Shown here one piece after another: positions 53,594 through 62,318 of a DNA stretch of 64,000 nucleotides. Source of the stretch: Lachnospiraceae bacterium (GTDB taxonomy: Bacteria > Bacillota > Clostridia > Lachnospirales > Lachnospiraceae); contig JAFLSY010000003.1 in assembly GCA_022510745.1 (NCBI GenBank), positions 62,001-126,000 of the forward strand. The letters are read 5' to 3'. Numbering within the stretch: the stretch's first letter is position 1; the number at the start of each line of letters is the position of its first letter. The notes below the pieces were generated by a model. The model was not told where the DNA came from. It searched no databases and saw only the letters and a program-made list of their open reading frames with translations. Made by a program: the position numbers and the translations under genes.

Positions 53594-54448
53594 TTATTTT
53601 GCTTTTTTAGCCTGTGCCAACAGCTCATCCTTTAAATCGCGTGCCTTATCCTTAACACGCACTCCGGCGGTCTTGGAAGTCAGAATGGAGGAAATCTGCT
53701 GGGAGGCCAGCTCCGTCTTTCCAAATTCCAATGCCAGTGCCGCAATCAGGTAGCTTACCGTACTCTCCTCCATGCCACACATAGGAAAACTCTCTTTTCC
53801 CATTGCTGCCACAAAACCCTCCAGCGCATTGGATCGATACTCCTTTTCCTCTTCTTTCAATCTGGCAATTTCCGCTTCCTTATCCTTCTCCCCCATCAAA
53901 GCTTCCTGCCAGCCCCGAAGGAGCCAGGAGGTCTTTAGACAGATATAGGCTTTTTCACTGTTCTTACCCTGTTTTACAATTGCACAAGCCAATGCCAGTT
54001 TATAGCGTTCCAAGGCTTCCTCATAGGTATAGATATCTCCGTTATATTTATGCATCCGCACATTATAGCTGATTTTGTCCCGAATCAATTTCGTCTGATT
54101 GGCGGGCATAGGCTGAAAATAGCGATTCAGCGCAGTGAAACCGCATTCCTGACAAGCTACCACTTCATACTTCTGCGTATCCACGCCCTCATGTACGGGG
54201 CGCAAATCCTTATCTACCCTAAGAAGCTTTGCTTTACCGGTCTTCATAATCTTACTGGTTATTTTTTTCCCGCAGATAGGACATTCAAAACTGCGGTCAA
54301 AAATATAATCCTTTTCCTGAAATTCCGGTGTCATTTTTGCTTCTTTTTTTATTTCGGCTGAATCATTTTTCTCCGATTCTTCAAATATATTTACATTTTC
54401 TAAATCCCCCAGTCCCAGACTGGCAAGTCCTGATAAAATACCTGACAT
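53594..54448 (-). CDS. DUF2225 zinc-binding protein
   Basis: The 284-residue protein has two CxxC pairs, ECPICGKK and ACQECGFT, about 50 residues apart, followed by a helical TPR-like region (YTYEEALERYKLALACAIVKQGKN). This fits DUF2225, a family of Firmicutes and spirochaetes with no known function. AAGGAGG, 9 bases before the ATG, lies inside the end of glnS, so translation is coupled. Alternative upstream starts lack that site. Confidence 0.9.
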   Translation of the reverse strand: MSGILSGLASLGLGDLENVNIFEESEKNDSAEIKKEAKMTPEFQEKDYIFDRSFECPICGKKITSKIMKTGKAKLLRVDKDLRPVHEGVDTQKYEVVACQECGFTALNRYFQPMPANQTKLIRDKISYNVRMHKYNGDIYTYEEALERYKLALACAIVKQGKNSEKAYICLKTSWLLRGWQEALMGEKDKEAEIARLKEEEKEYRSNALEGFVAAMGKESFPMCGMEESTVSYLIAALALEFGKTELASQQISSILTSKTAGVRVKDKARDLKDELLAQAKKAK

Positions 54449-54452
54449 AATA

Positions 54453-56123
54453 CTAATCCTCCTTTTTCGGCAGTACAAAAGAGCTTTTTAAGGACACGAT
54501 GCGGTTGAATACCGGCGCTCCCTCCTTGGAATCCTTGTAGTCCACGCAGAAGAAACCGTTGCGGACAAACTGAAAACTTTCAAATGCCTTTGCATCTGCC
54601 AGAGCAGGCTCCAAATAGCATTCTTTTAAAACCTTAAGGGAATTGGGATTCAGATTCAGACTGCCATCCTCATTATAAACGCCCTTTTCCTCATCAATAA
54701 TATTCTCATAGAGTCTTGCTTCTGCCTTAATAGCTTCTTTTGCAGGAACCCAATGGATAGTGCCTTTGACCTTTCTGCCATCCGGACTGTTACCGCCTTT
54801 AGAAGCCGGGTCATAGGTACAGTGCACCTCTGTAATTACGCCGTTTTCATCCTTTACACAGCCGGTACAGGTTACGAAGTAGGCATTCATCAAACGTACC
54901 TCATTGCCCGGGAACATACGGAAATACTTCCGGGGAGGTTCCTCCATGAAATCTTCTCTCTCTATATACAGTTCTCTTTCGAAAGGAATCTCCCTGCTGC
55001 CCAGACTCTCATTTTCCAGGTTATTGGGTGCAGTCAGCATTTCGGTCTGTCCCTCCGGATAATTATCAATGATTAACTTCACCGGGTCCAAAACAGCCAT
55101 CATGCGGGGACGCTTCAGCTTCAAGTCCTCTCGGATGCAGTATTCCAACATAGCATAATCCACGGAAGAGTTGGCCTTTGCAACACCACACAGATCCACG
55201 AAGAGTTTGATGGACTCCGGCGTAAAACCGCGGCGGCGCAGCGCCGCAATGGAAACCAGACGGGGATCGTCCCATCCGTCCACAATACCTTCCTCCACCA
55301 ATTTTTTAATATAGCGCTTTCCTGTCACTACGTTGGTCAGATAGAGCTTTGCAAATTCTATCTGCCTAGGAGGTTTCTCGTACTCTAACTCCCTTACTAC
55401 CCAGTCATAGAGAGGTCTGTGGTCCTCAAATTCCAGCGTACAGATGGAATGGGTAATGCCCTCGATAGCGTCCTCGATCGGATGTGCAAAATCGTACATG
55501 GGATAAATACACCATTTATCCCCCGTATTGTGATGACTCATGTGGGCCACACGGTAAATGACCGGGTCCCGCATATTAATATTGGGAGAGGCCATATCGA
55601 TACGGGCCCTCAGCACTTTTTCTCCATCGGCATATTTTCCGTCCTTCATCTCGGCAAAAAGCTCGAGATTTTCTTCCACGCTTCTTGAGGCGGAAGGATC
55701 TTCCCTGCCCGGCTCTGTAAGAGTGCCTCGATATTCCCTGATCTCGTCAGCGCTTAAATCCGATACATATGCCTTGCCCTTTTTGATCAGCTTTACAGCT
55801 CCTTCATACATCTGTTCAAAATAATCTGACGCGAAGAACAATCTGTCTTCCCAGTCCGCTCCCAGCCATGCAATATCGGCTTTAATGGACTCTACAAATT
55901 CTTCCTTTTCCTTAGTCGGATTGGTATCGTCAAAACGCATATTGAACTTACCGCCGTACTTCTGTGCCAATCCATAGTTTAACAATATACTTTTAGCATG
56001 TCCAATATGCAGATAACCGTTGGGCTCCGGAGGAAAACGGGTGTGAACGGTATCATACACGCCCTCTGCCAGATCCTTATCAATCATCTGCTCAATAAAA
56101 TTCCTGCTTTCCGTTTCACTCAT
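54453..56123 (-). CDS. glnS: Glutaminyl-tRNA synthetase
   Basis: The 556-residue enzyme shows [23 protein letters not shown] (HIGH motif), [54 protein letters not shown] (tRNA-Gln specificity), a KMSKS-like [14 protein letters not shown], and the C-terminal anticodon-binding beta barrels. Many Firmicutes lack GlnRS and use GatCAB instead, so this gene marks the lineage, likely an old acquisition. It follows the TIR gene by 33 bases with no terminator. Confidence 0.96.
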   Translation of the reverse strand: MSETESRNFIEQMIDKDLAEGVYDTVHTRFPPEPNGYLHIGHAKSILLNYGLAQKYGGKFNMRFDDTNPTKEKEEFVESIKADIAWLGADWEDRLFFASDYFEQMYEGAVKLIKKGKAYVSDLSADEIREYRGTLTEPGREDPSASRSVEENLELFAEMKDGKYADGEKVLRARIDMASPNINMRDPVIYRVAHMSHHNTGDKWCIYPMYDFAHPIEDAIEGITHSICTLEFEDHRPLYDWVVRELEYEKPPRQIEFAKLYLTNVVTGKRYIKKLVEEGIVDGWDDPRLVSIAALRRRGFTPESIKLFVDLCGVAKANSSVDYAMLEYCIREDLKLKRPRMMAVLDPVKLIIDNYPEGQTEMLTAPNNLENESLGSREIPFERELYIEREDFMEEPPRKYFRMFPGNEVRLMNAYFVTCTGCVKDENGVITEVHCTYDPASKGGNSPDGRKVKGTIHWVPAKEAIKAEARLYENIIDEEKGVYNEDGSLNLNPNSLKVLKECYLEPALADAKAFESFQFVRNGFFCVDYKDSKEGAPVFNRIVSLKSSFVLPKKED

Positions 56124-56156
56124 GTTTTCAAGCCCTTTCCATAATTACTCTGCCTT

Positions 56157-58646
56157 TTATCTTACCATATATCCCTCTGCCTTTTCAAGCAGTTCTTCCA
56201 CCGTATAGATAGGGGCTTCATAACAGGTTCCTTCTCCGCTGCGGATGTAAAGCATATTCGCCCCCGCATCTATCTCCTGCAGTCTCTCTATCACAGCCAA
56301 AAGCTCGTAATCCGAGTTCAGCATATAGCCGTAAGATACACCCGCCACAAAGAAGTTTCCTGCATCGTCCTTCCCCAGATAGTACTGCGGTGAATCCTTT
56401 AAGTCGGTCAATATTCCTAAAAGCGTCATATCTTGTGTATTGTAAATCTCCATCGTATCATCCGAATAAAAAATAAACATTTGGGTCTGTTCTTCATTAT
56501 AGAAGACAAACTGTGCCAGTTCTGCCTTTGGCAGTCCCTTTTTTTTAGCCAGCTCCACCGCTGCCGTATAGCTGATTTCACATATTGCCGGTCTCGTCTC
56601 TTCCTTATCTCCGAGGACGACCGCATCGCTCATACTATATTCATAGAGCGTAATACGGTTGTCCTGATAGGGCAGAATCAGCCAGCCTGAAGGCGCCAGT
56701 CCAAAGTTCATGACATTTTGAGAATGGCATTGGAAAAGTACTGTCATGGCGTAGTCTTCCCTGCCCGGTACATCGATATTGTGCAGTTCTCCGCTTCTGG
56801 TAAACAGCATGTAGCGATCCACCGAATTAAATGTTACACCGCCGACTATGCTGCTGCTCATCATAAAGCCTGTATCCACAGTCCCGTCCTTTTCGGACAA
56901 CAGTTTGGCTTCATAACTGCTGCACAGCAAGAGCTTATCCGCACCTTCCACAAGAGGACTGAACAGGAAATCACCATAGCTGTCCGGAAAGGTGCTTCTC
57001 CAGATTACAGCCGCTGTCTGCGCATCTATCGCTACTACTTCAGCTTCCATATAGCTGCCGTCATCAGATATTTCATTTAATAACAGATACAAAACACCGT
57101 TATGATACTGCATCTGTTTTAAAGTCTTTCCTCCGCTCTCCATGGGATTCATAGTATCCCCTGTTTCCAAATCCCATATGTATAAGCTTCTTCCGGCTTC
57201 TTTAATGAAACTGCCTTCCTCATAAGTAATCTCCTGAAAAGCACAGTACCTGCCCTGTCTGTCAAGACAGATCAAACGGGCAATATCCCTTATATTGGCA
57301 TGGTGGGATTTCAAAAGAGCGAGACTTTCCCCGTCATAGAGATACAATACCGAATTTGTTTTTACTAACAGCTTTGTTCCGTCCGGGGTTGCATAAACTG
57401 CGGAAGCATCTTTTATATCCAGTATAACCTCACTTTCCAGAAGAAAATTATAAACTGATACGCTGCCTTCCTTTATATACACCAGCTTATCATTACCCAA
57501 AAAAGTAAATACCTCTTCGTTATAGGAAAAGATACCGGATTGCTGTAACTGAAGAAGACGCTCCCCTGTTCTCAGGTTCCAAATAGTATAGGTTCCCGAG
57601 GTGTCCGCTGTCACCAGATAAGTTCTGTCGGCAGTTGTCTTCAGACTGCGTATGATACCTGCCGTCTTCATTTGGTACTTAGGCTTAATATAGCTGCCGC
57701 TGTCATAAATATGCAGACTCTCTGTCAGAGCATATTGCGCCTTTGCGGTATAGGGCATGGAATTGCCCTCGTATTCGGTCAGAGCGGATACAGCTGTCGC
57801 AATTGCATTCTCCCTGTCACCCTCCTCCAACTGACGCAGGGCTTCCTCCGACAGCGTCACGGCCTGACGTTCCAACAGCTGCATATACTGCTTTTGGATT
57901 TCCTCATTCTGTGCCTGGATTTCCTCATTCTGCGCCTGAATTTCCTGACTCTGTCCCTCTATCTGCTCCTTCTGCCTCTGGATACGCAGAGCCATTACGG
58001 TGCTGACAAGTCCAAATGCCAGACAGACCGCCCCTACTGTCACAGACGCTGCCAAAATCCTTTTTAGCCGCCTCTCCCTATGTCTTTGGCGCAAATCATC
58101 ATATTGCAGATCAAAGATAGGCGCTAACAGCCTGAGCAATTCTGTCTTCAAGGCTTTCTTCATAGCCGCCTTGTCTTTTCCGCGTATGTCCGCCGCTAAA
58201 GGCTCCATGGGCTTCTTTATGATTCCCGTACTGCCGTCCGGCTTGGTGAGTGTTTCTTCTGTATAGAGCAGTTCATCCGGAAAAGCTTCCTCCGGCTCGC
58301 CTTCAATCAATACTGCCAGTACTTTCTCCCTGCCATGCATTCCGATAAAAGTCTCTATCTCCTTTTTACACCATACGGACTCACGCAGTCTTGGAGAACA
58401 GATCACGATCAAGTACTCGGAATTCCTAAGGGCCTCCATTATAGGGTCCTCCAGATTGTTCGTCAGGGGGAGTTCATCCTTGTCACGAAATACCCGCTCT
58501 ATTCTGGTACGACCCTCTTTGCGCTTCCTTACATTGGCAGGAAGCCGAAAATTCTCCAACTGTTTATGAAGAGTTTCCGCGGCAAATTTATCCAAATCCG
58601 TATGCCGGTAGCTGATAAAAGCATCATACCTATATATCTTCTTCAT
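56157..58646 (-). CDS. Membrane TIR-domain protein with coiled coil and beta-propeller
   Basis: The 829-residue protein has a cytoplasmic TIR domain at about 1-165. YDAFISYRH and FRDKDELP fit it; the motif SVWCKKEIE holds E96 at the place of the catalytic glutamate of TIR NADases (W-x-x-E). A membrane segment follows (about 196-220), then a coiled coil (about 222-275, QAQNEEIQAQNEEIQ), then a beta-propeller-like region of WD40-type blades (about 320-800; YTIWNLRTGERLLQL, LYIWDLETGDT). The ATG at 58646 lies inside the end of the DHH gene (17-base overlap); a TTG four codons earlier has a better AAGGA site. If the membrane is crossed once, TIR is inside and the propeller outside. Enzyme activity is inferred from the motif. 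Confidence 0.9.
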   Translation of the reverse strand: MKKIYRYDAFISYRHTDLDKFAAETLHKQLENFRLPANVRKRKEGRTRIERVFRDKDELPLTNNLEDPIMEALRNSEYLIVICSPRLRESVWCKKEIETFIGMHGREKVLAVLIEGEPEEAFPDELLYTEETLTKPDGSTGIIKKPMEPLAADIRGKDKAAMKKALKTELLRLLAPIFDLQYDDLRQRHRERRLKRILAASVTVGAVCLAFGLVSTVMALRIQRQKEQIEGQSQEIQAQNEEIQAQNEEIQKQYMQLLERQAVTLSEEALRQLEEGDRENAIATAVSALTEYEGNSMPYTAKAQYALTESLHIYDSGSYIKPKYQMKTAGIIRSLKTTADRTYLVTADTSGTYTIWNLRTGERLLQLQQSGIFSYNEEVFTFLGNDKLVYIKEGSVSVYNFLLESEVILDIKDASAVYATPDGTKLLVKTNSVLYLYDGESLALLKSHHANIRDIARLICLDRQGRYCAFQEITYEEGSFIKEAGRSLYIWDLETGDTMNPMESGGKTLKQMQYHNGVLYLLLNEISDDGSYMEAEVVAIDAQTAAVIWRSTFPDSYGDFLFSPLVEGADKLLLCSSYEAKLLSEKDGTVDTGFMMSSSIVGGVTFNSVDRYMLFTRSGELHNIDVPGREDYAMTVLFQCHSQNVMNFGLAPSGWLILPYQDNRITLYEYSMSDAVVLGDKEETRPAICEISYTAAVELAKKKGLPKAELAQFVFYNEEQTQMFIFYSDDTMEIYNTQDMTLLGILTDLKDSPQYYLGKDDAGNFFVAGVSYGYMLNSDYELLAVIERLQEIDAGANMLYIRSGEGTCYEAPIYTVEELLEKAEGYMVR

Positions 58647-60153
58647 AAGTTTTCCCAAATATGTCCTTCTCTACAATGTAGATGTCGTGCCGGTCTTCAC
58701 ACCGCACTGCCAGATAGTCCCCCGGCCTACCCAGCATGTACTTGCTCTTATCCCAAGCAGTAAAAACCTTTACCCCGGTGTCTAGCGGTTTGGCATGAAT
58801 ATGTACCTCTCCGGTAGGAATGCAGACCTTGGCATAATTTGTCAGGATCAGACTGCTGCCGTCACTTCTGTTCTTGATAACGGGCACATACTCGGCAGCT
58901 TTTCTGCTCTCCGTATGCTGATAGGGCTGATCCGTTGCCTGATAGGATTTTTCAAAGTTCTTTTTCCGGTTGGGATATACCTCACCCTTAATACCGATGA
59001 TGATGTAGAGATCCTCTTCCACTGTTATATCCACATCCCCTTCCAAGGTACGGATGGTGATGGGAGTACCTACGGGCAGCATCTCATCCGCCTTCACATA
59101 TCCAACGGGAATTTTTTTCTTGATATAACGCTTCATATCCGAAATATCTATGTCATAGCTGTCCGCATAGATAATAGAAAAACTGTCGAAATACTGGGTC
59201 ATGCGGTTATTAAAATAGCCTTCCGCATGGAGGGTGGGATATTTTTCCTCGTACAGCTTCATGCTGATAAAGCCGCCGGCTTTTTCAAAATGTCCGCCGC
59301 CGGAGCCTATACCCTCCGTTAAATATGCCGCTAATTCGCTGGCATTGACCTCCTTGATACAGCTTCTGACAGAAAGTTTATAGCCGTCCGGCAGCTGATT
59401 AAATACCACGCAGGTCTTGATGGCATCCACCTGCAGCAGGAAATCACTGATCAACCCCAAAATATTGGGGTCGCAGGGCTGGGATTTAATAACAGCAAAT
59501 TCATAGTCGTCATTATAGCTGTAGCGTATCATGGCAATGCCCGCTATCTCCAACTCCTGTAAGGACAGATTGGAGTTACGGAACAGAGTGATCAGACTGT
59601 TATCAAAGGGAATTTCCTCCCGCATATCCAGATCCAGCGGATTGGAAAGCTCCGAAAACTGGTTGGTATCCGTATACAATCCATAATATAACGCCGTTCC
59701 CAGACCTTCCTCGTCTGTAACGGTATAGCCCGCCTCGGTAATGAGTCTCCAGACCAAAGTGGAGCAACTTCCCAGATTGGGATGGATAATACTTAAAGGA
59801 ACATCGGTTATCTCCACCTGATGATGATCGATAATGCCCACCGCGTCTCCTAAAAGCTTTGTTACATTGCCGGCTCCGTACTGGCAGTCCACAGTCAGTA
59901 TCAGTCCGTCCCGCTGAATCGTCTCTCCTCTTTCACATTTTAAGAACTGTACGGGAAGATTCAATTTTTCCACCATCAGCTTTAAATTGGCCTTCTGGAT
60001 TTCATTCCTGCCGCTGTATACCAGACTGACATCCTTTCCCTTACTTTTAAAATAGCAGTAAAGACCGTAGCCGGAAGCTAATGCATCCGCATCGGGATTG
60101 TCATGACACTGTATCGTAACGGGATTAAACTGTTCAAAATCCTGTAATTTCAT
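58630..60153 (-). CDS. DHH-family phosphoesterase with C-terminal extension
   Basis: The 507-residue protein has HDNPDADALASG (motif I, about 17-28), VDCQYG, GIIDHHQVEIT with the DHH triad at 109-111, and the DHHA1 motif GSGGGHFEKAGGF near 285. This is the NrnA/RecJ-like group that cleaves nano-RNA, pAp or cyclic-dinucleotide products using Mn2+. From about residue 340 on lies an extra region of about 165 residues, ending LGRPGDYLAVRCEDRHDIYIVEKDIF, not part of the enzyme core and not identified by me. It is downstream of purH by 23 bases and overlaps the TIR gene. Confidence 0.9.
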   Translation of the reverse strand: MKLQDFEQFNPVTIQCHDNPDADALASGYGLYCYFKSKGKDVSLVYSGRNEIQKANLKLMVEKLNLPVQFLKCERGETIQRDGLILTVDCQYGAGNVTKLLGDAVGIIDHHQVEITDVPLSIIHPNLGSCSTLVWRLITEAGYTVTDEEGLGTALYYGLYTDTNQFSELSNPLDLDMREEIPFDNSLITLFRNSNLSLQELEIAGIAMIRYSYNDDYEFAVIKSQPCDPNILGLISDFLLQVDAIKTCVVFNQLPDGYKLSVRSCIKEVNASELAAYLTEGIGSGGGHFEKAGGFISMKLYEEKYPTLHAEGYFNNRMTQYFDSFSIIYADSYDIDISDMKRYIKKKIPVGYVKADEMLPVGTPITIRTLEGDVDITVEEDLYIIIGIKGEVYPNRKKNFEKSYQATDQPYQHTESRKAAEYVPVIKNRSDGSSLILTNYAKVCIPTGEVHIHAKPLDTGVKVFTAWDKSKYMLGRPGDYLAVRCEDRHDIYIVEKDIFGKTYEEDI

Positions 60154-60176
60154 ATTATGATCAAACCTTCCTGTCT

Positions 60177-61355
60177 TTAATGGTGGAACAGGCGGATACC
60201 CGTAAACGCCATCACCATGTCGTATTTATCACAGCATTCGATAACCAGATCGTCCCTTACGGAACCACCCGGCTGCGCAATGTATTTGACACCGCTCTTA
60301 TGAGCCCTCTCCACATTGTCGGAGAAGGGGAAGAATGCATCGGAACCTAAAGTAACTTCTTTTAGTCCGTCCAGCCAAGCTCTTTTTTCCTCCCTTGTAA
60401 ATACGGGCGGTTTCACTTTAAAGACCTTCTGCCATGCGCCCTCGGCCAGTACGTCCATATACTCCTCACCGATGTAGTTATCGATGGCATTGTCCCTGTC
60501 CGCTCTGCCCAAGGTATCCACAAACTGCAGGGAGAGTACCTGAGGTGACTGGCGCAGATACCAGTTATCCGCTTTCTGCCCGGCCAGTCTGGTACAATGT
60601 ACACGGGACTGCTGCCCCGCACCGATACCGATGGCCTGTCCATCCTTTACATAGCATACGGAATTGGACTGGGTATATTTTAACGTAATGAGCGCAATCT
60701 TCATATCCGTCAGGGCCTGATCAGACAATGCCTTGTTTTTGGTGACCACATTGCCAAGCAGCTCATCGTCGATGGGCAGTTCGTTCCTGCCCTGCTCAAA
60801 GGTAATGCCGTACACCTGCTTTCTCTCTACGGGCGCAGGCTTATAAGAAGCATCCATCTGCAGAATATTGTATGCTCCTTTTTTCTTGGCTTTTAACATC
60901 TCAAGCGCCTCGGGAGTATAGCCGGGGGCAATGACGCCGTCGGATACCTCACGCTTGATCAGACGGGCCGTATCCTCGTCGCAGATATCGGAAAGCGCAA
61001 TAAAGTCACCGAAGGAGGACATTCTGTCCGCGCCCCTTGCTCTTGCATAGGCGCAGGCTAAAGGAGACAGTTCTCCCAGATCGTCCACCCAGTAAATCTT
61101 TGCCAAAGTCTCGGTAAGGGGCAGACCCACTGCAGCTCCCGCAGGGGACACATGCTTAAAAGAAGTTGCCGCCGGCAGTCCGGTAGCGGCTTTTAATTCA
61201 CTGACCAACTGCCAGCCGTTAAAAGCGTCCAAAAAATTGATGTAGCCCGGCCTGCCGTTTAAAACGGTCACGGGCAGTTCACTGCCATCCTCCATGAAAA
61301 TGCGGGAAGGCTTCTGGTTGGGGTTACAGCCGTATTTCAATTCAAATTCTTTCAT
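60177..61355 (-). CDS. purH: AICAR formyltransferase (stand-alone purH C-terminal domain type)
   Basis: The 392-residue protein covers only the formyltransferase part of PurH: ELKYGCNPNQKPSRIF, SFKHVSPAGAAVG (the K-H pair), GDFIALSD, IAPGYTPEALE, LKYTQSNSVCYV, and AQPGGSVRDDLVIECCDKY at the end. It formylates AICAR with 10-formyl-THF, the tenth step of purine synthesis. The usual N-terminal IMP cyclohydrolase domain is missing; that step is coded by the gene upstream (purO-like). AGAGGA precedes the ATG. Confidence 0.94.
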   Translation of the reverse strand: MKEFELKYGCNPNQKPSRIFMEDGSELPVTVLNGRPGYINFLDAFNGWQLVSELKAATGLPAATSFKHVSPAGAAVGLPLTETLAKIYWVDDLGELSPLACAYARARGADRMSSFGDFIALSDICDEDTARLIKREVSDGVIAPGYTPEALEMLKAKKKGAYNILQMDASYKPAPVERKQVYGITFEQGRNELPIDDELLGNVVTKNKALSDQALTDMKIALITLKYTQSNSVCYVKDGQAIGIGAGQQSRVHCTRLAGQKADNWYLRQSPQVLSLQFVDTLGRADRDNAIDNYIGEEYMDVLAEGAWQKVFKVKPPVFTREEKRAWLDGLKEVTLGSDAFFPFSDNVERAHKSGVKYIAQPGGSVRDDLVIECCDKYDMVMAFTGIRLFHH

Positions 61356-61399
61356 TGTTCCTCTTTTCCGCTGCCATAAGACAGCTGTTTTTAGTAAAG

Positions 61400-62104
61400 T
61401 TATTTATTCTTGTTGACAATCCTTGTTTCATAGCTGCCGCTTGCAATATCGATGTATCTGACAAAAAGGGATACTTTATTCTCCTCATTTAAGCTCTCCC
61501 AGATCATGTTGGTAAAAGCATCAATGTCATTGCCGATTTCCACGAGCTTCGGTTCGCCTTCAAAACTGGGCAGAGGATCGCCGTCATGCATATAGGTGTG
61601 AATGAAACGCCCCTCTCCGGCCTTGGGATTCTCATAGGCATAGGTAAAGCGATTGCAGGAAGAAGGATCTCCGTGATTGCTCTTTAAAATAGAGAGCGCA
61701 AAGTTATATTTCCCATTCTCCACATGCATGATGCCGGATATTCTCGGTGTATAGTTCGGTCCGTCCGGCTCGAATTCTCTGCTGCGCAGTGACTGCTCAA
61801 AGGTAAGCTGCCTGTCCATTCCTTCATAGATGGTATCCGTCTGGTCTCCGTTGGTAACAATGGTCTTATTTCCTAAGACCCTTACCGGTGCGTAGATCAC
61901 CAGACTGGGGTCCGTAAGTTTAGCCGGATCGAAGGCCTGGGTCCGAATCCCCTGTCCGTCCTCCACAAAGATACGGTTACGGCTGTTGATGCTGCGTCCC
62001 ATAATAAAATAGGCCGCTACCGCAGACTTACCGTCCTCGGATTTGCCGATCACGATGCCCCTTCCGGGATAGCTGTTGTTACGTAATTCCTGTTCGAGAT
62101 TCAT
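61400..62104 (-). CDS. purO: IMP cyclohydrolase (PurO-type)
   Basis: The 234-residue protein shows YPGRGIVIGKSEDGKSAVAAYFIMGRSINSRNR, VTNGDQTDTI, FEPDGPNYTPRISG and FTYAYENPKAGEGRFIHTYMHDGDPLPSFEGEPK, i.e. the archaeal-type IMP cyclohydrolase (PF07826). It closes the ring of FAICAR to IMP, the last purine step, and complements the shortened purH downstream. ATG 62104 has AAGGAGG 6 bases upstream. Both genes lie behind a ZTP riboswitch. Confidence 0.93.
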   Translation of the reverse strand: MNLEQELRNNSYPGRGIVIGKSEDGKSAVAAYFIMGRSINSRNRIFVEDGQGIRTQAFDPAKLTDPSLVIYAPVRVLGNKTIVTNGDQTDTIYEGMDRQLTFEQSLRSREFEPDGPNYTPRISGIMHVENGKYNFALSILKSNHGDPSSCNRFTYAYENPKAGEGRFIHTYMHDGDPLPSFEGEPKLVEIGNDIDAFTNMIWESLNEENKVSLFVRYIDIASGSYETRIVNKNK

Positions 62105-62165
62105 GTTCTTCCTCCTTTTGAAAGTGTGCACCGCACAAACCATGCGAAACTCGCTTCGCGCAAAT

Positions 62166-62280
62166 AAAAACGCCTGAGCGGCACATTCTGTTTGTGTTCG
62201 CCCAGGCGGCCGGCTTCCATATTACTGCACTCCCTGTAGGTACTCCCACAACGGCCATGCCGTTTTCCGCCAGTCATGCA
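62166..62280 (-). ncRNA. ZTP riboswitch (pfl motif) with terminator
   Basis: On the minus strand ACTGGCGG (62267-62274) and CCGGCCGCCTGGGC (62200-62213) are the conserved halves of the pfl/ZTP aptamer, with a variable stem GGCATGGCC between. The 3' CGCCTGGGC can instead pair with GCTCAGGCG and is followed by five T (62166-62179), a terminator. ZTP or ZMP binding, i.e. shortage of 10-formyl-THF, should allow transcription of purO-purH and perhaps genes beyond. A TATAAT lies just upstream; no clear -35. Confidence 0.93.
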
Positions 62281-62318
62281 GTCTCATAGTATTATAGTAC
62301 ATGATTCAGTCAGGTATT

